Shown piece after piece: positions 5,299-12,164 of a stretch of 12,164 nucleotides of DNA (within the stretch, counting starts at the first letter, position 1; each line of letters starts with the position of its first letter). The position numbers were made by a program, and so were the translations under genes. Origin of the DNA: an uncultured Acidobacteriota bacterium (lineage in GTDB: Bacteria; Acidobacteriota; Blastocatellia; Pyrinomonadales; Pyrinomonadaceae); assembly GCA_902826385.1 (NCBI GenBank), contig CADEEU010000033.1:4839-17002 (forward strand), read 5' to 3'. The notes under the pieces were generated by a model. The model made no database searches. It was not told the DNA's origin and saw only the letters and a program-made list of their open reading frames with translations.

Positions 5299-6240
5299 AT
5301 GAGGTTGGCAAGGCTTACGATCACTCTTACGATCTTGAGTTTAGCGAACGCGCTTGCTCAGCCTATCCGCGCGGTCGACCGAAGCGCCGATCAGACGAAA
5401 ATACTCGCCGAGATCGAAGCCATTTCCAGAGGTTACGTGGGCCGTGATCCGAAACCGTTTGAAGATATCTATCTCGAAAACTACGTCAGCATCCGCGAAC
5501 GCCCGAGCTATAACACGCGCGACCAGCTCATTGCCATGATGAAGGTCGATTCGGTTTTGATGCGAGCCGGGAGAAAGCTGGATTTCGAGACAATACTTTA
5601 CGAAACCGAAGATCCGAAGATTCGCTTCTACGGACGAACTGCTATTGTCGTAAGCACAAAAAAGAATTTCTGGCAGTACAAAAGCCAAAAGTGCCTGACC
5701 AGGACGTTTGTCACGGAGCTGTGGGTTAAACCGGAAAACAGATGGAAACTCGCCGCGGGCCACGCTACGACCTTTCAGTGCGAACCGAAGCCTTTTCATC
5801 CGATGCACTCGGCTGTAGCGACCGTTCCGACCAGGTATAAGCCGTCCGCAAACACGGACGCGGCATCGGAATTTCAGGTACGCGAGATCGTTAACTCGCT
5901 TTCACAGGCAAAGTCGAATTCCGCAAAAGCATTCGAAAACGCGCTGGAGCGGTTCATTGCGAAAGATTTTTCTGCCGTCAACCTCAACGGCGAAATAGTC
6001 CGCGATAGAACAATCCTCTCGGGCATTTCGCTCCCGCCATCCACACGTCAGCCAGGCATAAGGGCCGCGGACGAGGCGTTAGTAGTTTTTCCAGAGGCGG
6101 CCGTTCACACCTTCAAAGTGCGGCCCGCGGCCGGCTCTCCCGCCGGCGAGGTCCCAAAGCAATGCTCGGTTTTCTTTGCGAAAACCGAAGAGCAATGGTC
6201 GATCGTCGCGGTCCATGTCAGCAGGCTTGTTGCGGATTGA
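5299..6240 (+). CDS. Exported protein with two NTF2-like (DUF4440/SnoaL-type) halves
   Basis: The 313-residue protein starts with a signal peptide: a basic MRLAR, a hydrophobic core LTITLTILSLANALA, and a likely cleavage after residue 20 (ALA-QP). The first half (about 30-150) resembles DUF4440: ILAEIEAISRGYVGRDPKPF, then YLENYVSIRERPSYNTRDQL, and a late strand ELWVKPENRWKLAAGHAT. The second half (about 190-312) shows the same pattern in weaker form: REIVNSLSQAKSNSAKAFENA, ERFIAKDFSAVNLNGEIVRD, and FAKTEEQWSIVAVHVSRL. The likely layout is two cone-shaped alpha/beta domains in tandem from an internal duplication. NTF2-like folds host both enzymes and binding proteins; no catalytic set is obvious and the function is unknown. 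GGGGGG upstream is only a loose ribosome-site match. It is probably periplasmic. Confidence 0.75.
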   Translation: MRLARLTITLTILSLANALAQPIRAVDRSADQTKILAEIEAISRGYVGRDPKPFEDIYLENYVSIRERPSYNTRDQLIAMMKVDSVLMRAGRKLDFETILYETEDPKIRFYGRTAIVVSTKKNFWQYKSQKCLTRTFVTELWVKPENRWKLAAGHATTFQCEPKPFHPMHSAVATVPTRYKPSANTDAASEFQVREIVNSLSQAKSNSAKAFENALERFIAKDFSAVNLNGEIVRDRTILSGISLPPSTRQPGIRAADEALVVFPEAAVHTFKVRPAAGSPAGEVPKQCSVFFAKTEEQWSIVAVHVSRLVAD

Positions 6241-6342
6241 TGGAATTACACGGGAAGCTGAACCATTTTTCTTCTCATCGCGTACAACCTTAAATCCGAA
6301 CGAATCCGGGCAGAAGAAATTAAGAAAAAGGAGACTTACCTC

Positions 6343-6771
6343 ATGGCACAAGAAGCTAGCGAGATGGCGGAATTTGCCGGACCGGAAACCGGCTCGTTCT
6401 GCTGGACCGAGATTGCGGTCAACGATGCCGAAAAATGCAAAGCGTTCTATTCGAGCGTTTTTGGTTGGACGTTTAAGGACAGCCAGGCAGCAGCCGACGG
6501 CGCATTTGCCTATCACGAATTCTCGACCGGCGGCGGTTATCCCGCCGGCGGGCTGTATCAAATTTCGCATGAGATTTGTGGAGAAGGTGAACTTCCGCCG
6601 CCGCATTTTCTAACCTATGTTGCGGTCGACGACGTCGATGCAAACGCAAAACTTGCCGAAGAGCTTGGCGGCAAAGTAGTAAAAGGCCCGATGGATATTC
6701 CCAACACCGGACGGTTTGCTATAATCCAGGACCCGACCGGAGCGATGTTGGCTACGTTCAAGATGGGTTAA
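6343..6771 (+). CDS. VOC-family (glyoxalase/bleomycin-resistance fold) protein 1
   Basis: The 142-residue protein has one complete vicinal oxygen chelate unit pair. It shows GSFCWTEIAVNDAEKCKAFY (17-36), SVFGWTFKD, a central GGLYQI, then PPHFLTYVAVDDVDANAKLA and GRFAIIQDPTGAMLATFK. Candidate metal ligands by position are Glu23 and the His of PPHFLTYV; they are not certain. The pattern is close to the CFP30B-type branch, whose members often carry two such domains in one chain. AAAAGGAG with nine bases to the ATG supports the start. The ATG follows the NTF2-like gene by 102 bases, so it may have its own promoter. The substrate cannot be read from the sequence: glyoxalases, fosfomycin-resistance enzymes, dioxygenases and ligand-binding proteins share the fold. 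Confidence 0.88.
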   Translation: MAQEASEMAEFAGPETGSFCWTEIAVNDAEKCKAFYSSVFGWTFKDSQAAADGAFAYHEFSTGGGYPAGGLYQISHEICGEGELPPPHFLTYVAVDDVDANAKLAEELGGKVVKGPMDIPNTGRFAIIQDPTGAMLATFKMG

Positions 6772-6783
6772 GAGGAGAATAAA

Positions 6784-7182
6784 ATGGCTGAATTTGAAGT
6801 ACCGAAGGCTGGCGAAGTATGCTGGCGCGAACTAAGAACAAAAGACCTTGCTGCTGCGCAAGAGTTTTATTCAACCCTGTTCGGATGGAAACTGGAGCAA
6901 TCGAAGGTTACCGACACCGCCTATAAAGAAATAATCAACGGAAATACCGCAAACGGTGGAATGATGGCCATTGACGAAAGCTGGGGACCCGAACCGCCGC
7001 CGTCGCACTGGGCAAATTATATTGCGGTAGACGACGCCGATGCGACTGCCGAAAAGATCACTGCGAACGGCGGCAGTGTCCACGTTCCACCGTTCGATGC
7101 CCCGGGCGTCGGAAGAATGGCAATGGTTGCCGATCCGTCGGGCGCCGGTTTCGCGATAATTCAGTTTGCGGCAATGGCCTAA
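6784..7182 (+). CDS. VOC-family (glyoxalase/bleomycin-resistance fold) protein 2
   Basis: The 132-residue protein is a diverged paralogue of the gene just upstream. It repeats the same landmarks: GEVCWRELRTKDLAAAQEFY, TLFGWKLEQS, GGMMAI, PPSHWANYIAVDDADATAEK and GRMAMVADPSGAGFAIIQF. GAGGAG (6772-6777) directly follows the stop of the first gene and lies six bases before this ATG, so the pair is one operon. The two proteins match the two halves of CFP30B-type double-domain proteins, as though a fused gene had split or as a tandem duplication; they may form a heterodimer. Its stop overlaps the stop of the convergent M16 gene by four bases (7179-7182). Confidence 0.88.
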   Translation: MAEFEVPKAGEVCWRELRTKDLAAAQEFYSTLFGWKLEQSKVTDTAYKEIINGNTANGGMMAIDESWGPEPPPSHWANYIAVDDADATAEKITANGGSVHVPPFDAPGVGRMAMVADPSGAGFAIIQFAAMA

Positions 7183-8885
7183 CCTTCGCGATCACCGGTA
7201 AACGTCAACGAATCGGGAATAATTGCGGCGGAGATGGTGCCGTTCAATGCACCGTCCGCGAGTGAGCCGTTGATGACGAAATCGACGTTCTGGCCCTGAA
7301 TCTCAGTGTTCGCGGTAGCAGAGAGCTTGTTGCCGCGAACCTTTCCGGCGGTGATCTCACCATTACCGAGCACGGTTTCGAGCTTTCCGGTAATGGACGC
7401 TCCGTCCTGTTCCAGCGTCAAAGAAATTGGGACTTTCTGCCCCTGAAAGTCGAGGCTCAACTTCCACGAACCGGCAAAATTTGCCGCTTCATCTCCATCT
7501 TCGGCCGCATACGACTCGACGCTTTTAGGTATTCCATCGGTGTCGAAAATCTCAATATCGGAGGCGTAGTCTTTAGCCTGCGGCAGAATCTCGCCCGCGT
7601 CGCCGACAATGACGATAGCGATCTTTTCGGGATGAACGTTTTGCTTTGCGACACGGCGAACATCGGCCACGGAAACGGCGGCCACATGATCGCGATAGGT
7701 CTGCAGATAATCGTCTGGAAGCCCGTACAACTCCTGCGAGACGATCAAATTGGTCAGCCCTTCCTGCGTCTCGGCCCGGAGCGGAAATACTCCGGTAAGG
7801 TAATTTTTTGCGTCTGCCAGCTCGGCCTCGGAAACATCTTCGTCACGGATCCGGTTCAGCTCGTAGAAAAATTCTTTAAGCGAATCGCCGGTAACGGCTG
7901 TACGCACTTCGGCCGTTGCTTCAAAATCACCAGCGTTGCGTTTTGCATCCATTCGCGTATAAGCACCGTAAGTGTAGCCCTTTTCTTCGCGGAGATTCAT
8001 GAATACACGCGACGACGCTCCGGCACCCAGCACCTGGTTCATCACGAGCACGGCGAAATAATCCGGATCGTCCCGGCGAATCGCAAGATTTGCGAGCACG
8101 ATGTTTGCTTGAGCCGAGCCGGGCCGATCGACGATCGTCAGCACATTCTTTTCCCGAAGAACCGGCGACGCAACTTTTGCGTGTGAGACCTCGTGCCGCT
8201 GCCAATCGCCGAAATGCTCATTGATCTCGGCCATCAACGATTCGCGATCGATGTCGCCGACCACTATCAGGATGCCGTTGTTCGGAACAAAATGACGACG
8301 ATGTATTTCAGCAAGCTTTCCCTGTGTGAGCTTCTCGATATCGGCGGCCTTCGGCGAGACACGCGAATATGGATGCCTGCCGTAAATAAGTCTTGCGGCC
8401 TGTTCGCCCGCCAGAAAATTAGGCTGCGAGCGTTGGAATTTCAAATTCTCTACCGTGTTGCGGCGATAGAGGTCTAGCTCAGTTTCCGGGAAGGTCGGTT
8501 TGAAAACGACTTCGGCAAGCAAGCCGAGAATTTCAGAGTTGTAAAGCGCAAGCGTCGAAGCTGAGAGAATCGTAAAGTCGTCCGAGGAACTAGCGGAAAG
8601 ACCGGCGCCAAGCCGCTCTATTTTTTCTGCCAACGCAAGGCTCGAATAGTTCTCGGTACCTTCGGTCAGCAACGACGCCATTGCCGATGTCAGGCCGATC
8701 GAATCCGCAGGATCATCGGCATCGCCTGTCATAAATGCCAGCCGGTAACTTACCAGCGGCAGTCGCGAGTCTTCGAATATTACGACACGCAATCCATTTT
8801 CGAGCGTGGTCTTAAATGCCTGCGGAATATTAAATGGCACCGGGGCAAGTGGCCTCGGAGCCGTCCTTAGAGAAACTTGAGCCAT
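7179..8885 (-). CDS. M16 peptidase homologue lacking the zinc motif, with an extra C-terminal beta-rich domain
   Basis: The 568-residue protein has two M16-type halves (about 20-250 and 250-435), seen in TLENGLRVVIFEDSRLPLVS, in NGILIVVGDIDRESLMAEIN, and in the late LREEKGYTYGAYTRMDAKRN, a hallmark of the M16 C-terminal half. The zinc-site motif HxxEH is replaced by SAMAS (Ser67-Ser71, aligned from GLTSAMASLLTEGT against the GFAHLFEHMMFQGS of the neighbour), so it should not hold zinc. It is most likely the non-catalytic partner of a heterodimer, like the alpha subunit of mitochondrial processing peptidase. The last 100 residues (469-568), starting NFAGSWKLSLDFQGQKVP, form an added domain rich in strands and Gly-Asn-Lys turns, of unknown role. 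No signal peptide is seen. It lies 50 bases downstream of the active M16 gene. Confidence 0.9.
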   Translation of the reverse strand: MAQVSLRTAPRPLAPVPFNIPQAFKTTLENGLRVVIFEDSRLPLVSYRLAFMTGDADDPADSIGLTSAMASLLTEGTENYSSLALAEKIERLGAGLSASSSDDFTILSASTLALYNSEILGLLAEVVFKPTFPETELDLYRRNTVENLKFQRSQPNFLAGEQAARLIYGRHPYSRVSPKAADIEKLTQGKLAEIHRRHFVPNNGILIVVGDIDRESLMAEINEHFGDWQRHEVSHAKVASPVLREKNVLTIVDRPGSAQANIVLANLAIRRDDPDYFAVLVMNQVLGAGASSRVFMNLREEKGYTYGAYTRMDAKRNAGDFEATAEVRTAVTGDSLKEFFYELNRIRDEDVSEAELADAKNYLTGVFPLRAETQEGLTNLIVSQELYGLPDDYLQTYRDHVAAVSVADVRRVAKQNVHPEKIAIVIVGDAGEILPQAKDYASDIEIFDTDGIPKSVESYAAEDGDEAANFAGSWKLSLDFQGQKVPISLTLEQDGASITGKLETVLGNGEITAGKVRGNKLSATANTEIQGQNVDFVINGSLADGALNGTISAAIIPDSLTFTGDREG

Positions 8886-8935
8886 AAAAACGTTTGCCGA
8901 TAATTCTCTTAAATCGAAAATTTCGACTAATTTTC

Positions 8936-10213
8936 TTAACCTTTGCCTGCCGGAACCACATCCAGCAGCGATCGATTTTCCGAGTTCAGATACTCATTTG
9001 CCGCCGACCTGATCTGCTCAGGCGTCACTGCCATCAGGGTTTCAAGTTCGGTATTGATCAACGTCGGATCGCCATCGTACAGCGCGTATTCGGCAATATT
9101 CTGTGCCCGGCTTTGCGAAGACTGTCGCAGCCGGACAGTGTCGTTTATCAGCTTATTATGCAGTTTCTGCATCTCGTCGGCGGTAGGGCCGTGTTCCGCA
9201 ATGTGTTTGATCTCGGTCATTATTATGTCGCGGATTTTGCTAAGATCTTTTTCAGGCTTCGGGATCGCGCCAACATAGATACTCGACGGTCCGCGGCGTT
9301 CGTCCGTAAATCCGAACAGCTGCATTACGCTCTCCTCGCCTTTTACCAGTTTTTGATAAAGCCGCGAGCTTTCGCCATCGTAAAGCAATTTACCGGCGAG
9401 GTAGAGCGCGTTAAATTCCGGAGATCGCCTTTTCGGAATTTTCCAACCGACCAGAAAAGCAGGAAATGGAGCAAGTTTGTCTTCCCATTCTTTGTAGTTC
9501 GCCGCAACTTCTCTTGGCTCTTCTACATCGATCGCCGGCGGCAACGGCTGGGCCGGAATATCGCCAAAATAAGTTTCGATCAGTTGCTTGGCGGTTTCAG
9601 TTTCGAAAGCTCCGGAAAGAACGAGGACCGCATTGTTCGGCGCGTAATAGATCCTGAAAAACTCCTGCACGTCTTCGACCGTCGCATCGTCGAGATCGTC
9701 CATCGACCCAATGGTCGAATGAGAGTTCGCGAAATTTTTATAGATCATCTCCGAAATTAAATCGAATATCTGGCCGTAAGGCTGATTATCGTATCGGAGG
9801 CGTTTCTCTTCTTTTACGGCGTCCCGTTGGTTGTCTAGATTTTCCTGCGTTACGGCGAGCGAGCGCATTCGGTCCGATTCCAGCCACAAAGCCAGCGGCA
9901 ATTCACTCGCTGGAAGCGTTTCGAAATAGTTGGTCCGCTCGCTGGACGTCGTGCCATTCATCGTCCCGCCAGCTTTCATGACGTACTGAAAATGTTCAGC
10001 CTTTTTCACATTTTCCGAACCTTGAAACATCATATGCTCGAACAAATGGGCGAAACCGGTGCGGCCCTCGCGCTCATTTCGCGAACCTACGTCGTAATAC
10101 ACGGCCAGCGCCACGACAGGCACCGAATCATCAAGATTAAGAACGACCCGAAGACCGTTTTTTAGAGTGTATTGCTCGATATCGAGCGGCGAAAGGTTGA
10201 ACTTATCGGACAT
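8936..10213 (-). CDS. M16 (pitrilysin/insulinase-type) zinc peptidase
   Basis: This 425-residue protein (from ATG 10213) carries the inverted zinc motif in FAHLFEHMMFQGS: His56, Glu59 and His60 by this start, with Glu135 or Glu136 in DAVKEEKRLR as third ligand at the usual spacing. The two-half M16 layout is visible, with GGTMNGTTSSERTNYFETLP and the FFRIYYAPNNAVLVLSG core. The C-terminal half has LYDGESSRLYQKLVKGE. M16 peptidases of this size act as heterodimers with an inactive partner, which is the next gene. There is no signal peptide, so cytosolic function or an uncertain export route is expected. A GTG start at 10246 would add 11 residues and has AGG upstream; the ATG is preferred because the M16 family-like sequence begins just after it, but this is a weak preference. 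Confidence 0.93.
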   Translation of the reverse strand: MSDKFNLSPLDIEQYTLKNGLRVVLNLDDSVPVVALAVYYDVGSRNEREGRTGFAHLFEHMMFQGSENVKKAEHFQYVMKAGGTMNGTTSSERTNYFETLPASELPLALWLESDRMRSLAVTQENLDNQRDAVKEEKRLRYDNQPYGQIFDLISEMIYKNFANSHSTIGSMDDLDDATVEDVQEFFRIYYAPNNAVLVLSGAFETETAKQLIETYFGDIPAQPLPPAIDVEEPREVAANYKEWEDKLAPFPAFLVGWKIPKRRSPEFNALYLAGKLLYDGESSRLYQKLVKGEESVMQLFGFTDERRGPSSIYVGAIPKPEKDLSKIRDIIMTEIKHIAEHGPTADEMQKLHNKLINDTVRLRQSSQSRAQNIAEYALYDGDPTLINTELETLMAVTPEQIRSAANEYLNSENRSLLDVVPAGKG

Positions 10214-10309
10214 AAAAGTTTTCGCAGCTAACCCTGGATTGACCACTGTCTTTTACCTGACAATAAAATCATTTTGGCCGTTAAAAAGCAAAATACGGAT
10301 TTGCGCAGC

Positions 10310-11113
10310 TTATTTTGTCGATTCCGAGCTCTGGTTTTCACCCGCGACAGCGTAAAGCGCCGACTTTACCTGAAACGGAGTCATTTCCGGATGTTTTTCG
10401 AGAAGCAGCGCAATAACGCCGACAATGTGCGGGCAGGCAAAACTATTACCGGTCAATGTCCGATGACCGCCATCAAGCCAGGCCGTCCTTACATTAACGC
10501 CCGGAGCGGTAAGCTCGATCACTTCGCCGAAATGAAAACCGAAGTTGAGGGGATTGGTCTCGGCGCTTTTTATTACCGAGATCAGGGACGATGAAAACAC
10601 CGACGGAAAGCTTGGATGCGGTAGATTATTGGCAGCAGCGACAACGATACATCCGGCCTGATACGCGCGGTCGAGCAAATCGTGCAGCGGCGAGAAAAAT
10701 TGAGGCTTTGTCGTTCCAAGGCTGAGGTTAATCACTTCGAACCGCTTTTTGATAGCATACTCCAGTCCGGCGAGAAAGGCCTGGCCGTCACCCAGCCCCG
10801 CTGAGCCTAAGACTTTGATGCTATACAGCTCAGCGTCCGGAGCGATCCTTGAGATTATTCCTGCACAGGCCGTCCCATGACCGGCTGAATCTCCGCTTTC
10901 CGAAGGATCGAATACTATTCTCTTGTTGTCGACCCGGGCTTCCACCGATTCGATGACGCGTCCATGCAAATCGGGATGTGATCCGTCGATACCACTATCA
11001 ACAATCGCCACACGGACCCCGCGACCAGTAGCCGAGCGCCAGTCTCCAGCCAAATGCAGATATCTGGCTCCCCGGACGTGTTGGCCGGAATCAACTGTCG
11101 AAACGGTTGTCAT
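10310..11113 (-). CDS. S8 (subtilisin-like) serine peptidase without signal peptide or prodomain
   Basis: The 267-residue protein is a compact subtilase with an intact catalytic set: Asp39 in VAIVDSGID, His79 in SAGHGTACAGI, the oxyanion Asn163 in VVAAANN, and Ser224 in LTGNSFACPH (usual form GTSMAxPH). There is no signal peptide and no I9-type prodomain; only about 30 residues precede the catalytic core. It therefore resembles intracellular subtilisins, but I see no N-terminal inhibitory extension of the kind known there. It should act in the cytosol on unknown substrates and may need control from outside the chain. The upstream GAF gene ends 6 bases before its start with no clear ribosome site between, so translation is probably coupled. 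The M16 pair follows on the same strand. Confidence 0.94.
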   Translation of the reverse strand: MTTVSTVDSGQHVRGARYLHLAGDWRSATGRGVRVAIVDSGIDGSHPDLHGRVIESVEARVDNKRIVFDPSESGDSAGHGTACAGIISRIAPDAELYSIKVLGSAGLGDGQAFLAGLEYAIKKRFEVINLSLGTTKPQFFSPLHDLLDRAYQAGCIVVAAANNLPHPSFPSVFSSSLISVIKSAETNPLNFGFHFGEVIELTAPGVNVRTAWLDGGHRTLTGNSFACPHIVGVIALLLEKHPEMTPFQVKSALYAVAGENQSSESTK

Positions 11114-11119
11114 AAGAAA

Positions 11120-11896
11120 TCAAAGCGTTAGAAAACTGGCCTCGCCTTTACTGTCGGAATACCGAACGATCGACTCCAAAAAGTCCTTGCACATTACTCT
11201 TTCAGCCTCGCCGCGGCTGGCGATCTCGCGCACCAGTACGGCGAGGTCCATCATTTCTCGATGCTCGGACGAATCGCGGAGGCCGTGCAGCCATTCGCGA
11301 ACGACCGAGATATCGTCGGTAGAGCTATCCGCCAAAACTTTCTCTCCGAGATCACGAAAAAGCTTGGCTGATTCATATGCATTGACAAGAGAAGCGATCG
11401 CCTCGGCAAATAATGCGGCCCGGTCCATTTCAGCGGGGGTAAAGGGCTCAAATGGCGGTTCGCCGCGGCGGTTAATGTACTCAAGCACGCCTATGACCTC
11501 GCCGTTGTGGCTAAGCGGCGTTGCAAGGATCATTTGCGTCGAATATCCCGTCGTCTTATCGACTTCGGAATAAAAAGTTGTTTCTTCACCTACATCCGAG
11601 ACAGCCATCGGCTGCCCGGATGAAAGCACAAATCCGGCGATTCCTTTTCCGGCTGGCACCCTGATGTTGATCAACTGTTCGGCCACCTTTCCGATGGCCG
11701 AGAGAAACCGTAAGTCACCTTCGTCACCATCACGAATCAAGACAGACGCCTCTTCGGAATTCAGTTCGGCTGCCGAGATCTCAAGCATCTTTGCCAGAGA
11801 CTGCGTAAGCGGGGCCGTCAGGATATTGGCAATGTCCACGGTCTCGATCAGCCGCTGAAGCTTTGCCGGAAGATCGTGTCCGTTTGATTCTGTCAT
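11120..11896 (-). CDS. GAF-domain sensor-type protein
   Basis: The 258-residue protein carries one GAF domain at about 15-172. Landmarks are LAKMLEISAAELNSEEASVL, the strand DLRFLSAIGK, VPAGKGIAGFVLSSGQPMAV (80-99), the STQMILATPLSHNGEVIGVLEYINRR block (119-144) and the closing helix FTPAEMDRAALFAEAIASL. GAF domains bind cyclic nucleotides, amino-acid-like effectors, haem or other small ligands, or mediate dimerisation; the ligand is not evident here. The last 85 residues are helical and charged with no recognised output domain (no kinase, GGDEF, HTH or phosphatase). It is the first gene of the leftward cluster, 6 bases before the S8 peptidase, so it may control that peptidase; that is inference. 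There is no signal peptide. The ATG at 11896 has no strong ribosome site. Confidence 0.88.
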   Translation of the reverse strand: MTESNGHDLPAKLQRLIETVDIANILTAPLTQSLAKMLEISAAELNSEEASVLIRDGDEGDLRFLSAIGKVAEQLINIRVPAGKGIAGFVLSSGQPMAVSDVGEETTFYSEVDKTTGYSTQMILATPLSHNGEVIGVLEYINRRGEPPFEPFTPAEMDRAALFAEAIASLVNAYESAKLFRDLGEKVLADSSTDDISVVREWLHGLRDSSEHREMMDLAVLVREIASRGEAERVMCKDFLESIVRYSDSKGEASFLTL

Positions 11897-11935
11897 TCAG
11901 TAATTTTCGCCCAAAAACACGGGATTTTCAACCGC

Positions 11936-11964
11936 AGTATAAAGTTCGTTACGGTCGCTGGAAA
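11936..11964 (-). promoter_or_regulatory. Candidate promoter of the GAF-S8-M16 cluster
   Basis: On the minus strand TTTCCA (11964-11959) and TATACT (11941-11936) are separated by 17 bases, with four of six and five of six matches to the sigma-70 consensus. The transcription start would lie about 32 bases upstream of the GAF gene's ATG. It is the only promoter-like pair I noticed before this cluster. Confidence 0.4.
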
Positions 11965-12030
11965 ACCAGCCAAATTGAACGTTTACAAACGCCAAACAGG
12001 ATTTTGTGGGTCTTCCGCAAGTGTTGGTGC

Positions 12031-12059
12031 AGCTCCGGCAAAAGGCGGAGTTGTTTTTT
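12031..12059 (+). terminator. Terminator-like hairpin in the leader of the rightward gene
   Basis: AGCTCCG (12031-12037) pairs with CGGAGTT (12046-12052), 7 bp with one G-T pair, around an 8-base loop, followed by TTTTTT (12054-12059). It lies 15 bases before the next ATG and no plus-strand gene ends upstream within 4.8 kb, so it may attenuate transcription of that gene rather than end another. No known riboswitch class was recognised. Confidence 0.4.
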
Positions 12060-12074
12060 GGTAACAGAGATCGT

Positions 12075-12164
12075 ATGGTGCTTCGAAAAAGTATTTGTGT
12101 CGCGGCTCTGCTTTGCACAATTTTGTGCCTGGTCACACCCGCACAAGAAAAACAGTTTACCCAG
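12075..12164 (+). CDS. N-terminus of an exported protein, cut by the window edge
   Basis: From ATG 12075 the frame is open to the last base, giving 30 residues: MVLRKSICVAALLCTILC, then LVTPAQEKQFTQ. This is a clear Sec signal peptide with a short basic start (R4, K5), a hydrophobic core and a likely cleavage after TPA, leaving Gln at position 1 of the mature protein. The Cys residues in the core do not form a lipobox next to the predicted cleavage site. Nothing of the mature protein is visible, so its function is unknown. It is divergent from the GAF-led cluster with a 178-base gap that contains the terminator-like hairpin and the minus-strand promoter candidate. The ribosome site is weak (CAGAGA). 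Confidence 0.7.
   Translation, partial: MVLRKSICVAALLCTILCLVTPAQEKQFTQ

Noticed and set aside
10289..10317. CAAAATA/TATTTTG inverted repeat around the end of the S8 gene
   Set aside because: AT-only arms of 7 bp with a 15-base spacer and no T-run on the minus strand; not convincing as a terminator.
1..12164. CRISPR arrays, rRNA, tRNA, transposases, integrases
   Set aside because: No regularly spaced repeats of suitable length, no RNA gene signatures and no recombinase motifs were found on either strand.

Overview
The window looks like chromosomal DNA of a moderate-GC bacterium. The mix of genes (a tryptophan/shikimate gene pair, secreted NTF2-like and DUF1579 proteins, a paired active/inactive M16 peptidase operon, tandem single-domain VOC proteins, and signal peptides ending in Ala-Gln) is reminiscent of Acidobacteriota such as Blastocatellia. 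This placement is inference from gene content only; no rRNA or other strong taxonomic marker is present.

Layout, left to right. (1) 1-1873, plus strand: the 3' part of trpA (tryptophan synthase alpha; the first few codons lie outside the window), then a complete DAHP synthase (aroF) of the type with an N-terminal ferredoxin-like domain. These are the last step of tryptophan synthesis and the first step of the aromatic pathway. (2) 1880-2569: a compact toxin-antitoxin module. An AbrB-like antitoxin overlaps a Doc/Fic-family toxin by ATGA. The module has its own promoter, a palindrome over the predicted start of transcription, and a strong hairpin terminator after it. The Fic-motif histidine is replaced by glutamine. 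(3) 2593-4428: an XRE regulator and a small membrane protein run leftward, and a small ORF plus a Rad52/Rad22-like annealing protein run rightward. The shared control region carries a perfect inverted repeat next to the XRE promoter. (4) 4429-4800: a 372-base gene-free stretch with a perfect 14-bp inverted repeat and a cluster of TGTTCCG repeats ending in a hairpin. (5) 4801-7182, plus strand: a DUF1579 protein, a secreted protein with two NTF2-like halves, and two tandem VOC (glyoxalase-fold) proteins. (6) 7179-11896, minus strand: read in transcription order, a GAF-domain protein, a cytosolic-looking S8 subtilase, an active M16 zinc peptidase and an M16 homologue without the zinc motif but with an extra C-terminal beta-rich domain. 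Short gaps suggest one protease-rich operon. (7) 12075-12164: the signal peptide of an exported protein that runs off the right edge, preceded by a terminator-like hairpin in its leader.

No rRNA, tRNA, CRISPR array, transposase or integrase was seen. The parts most worth a second look are the GAF-S8-M16-M16 protease cluster, the XRE/membrane protein/Rad52-like locus, and the AbrB-Doc module with its altered active site.
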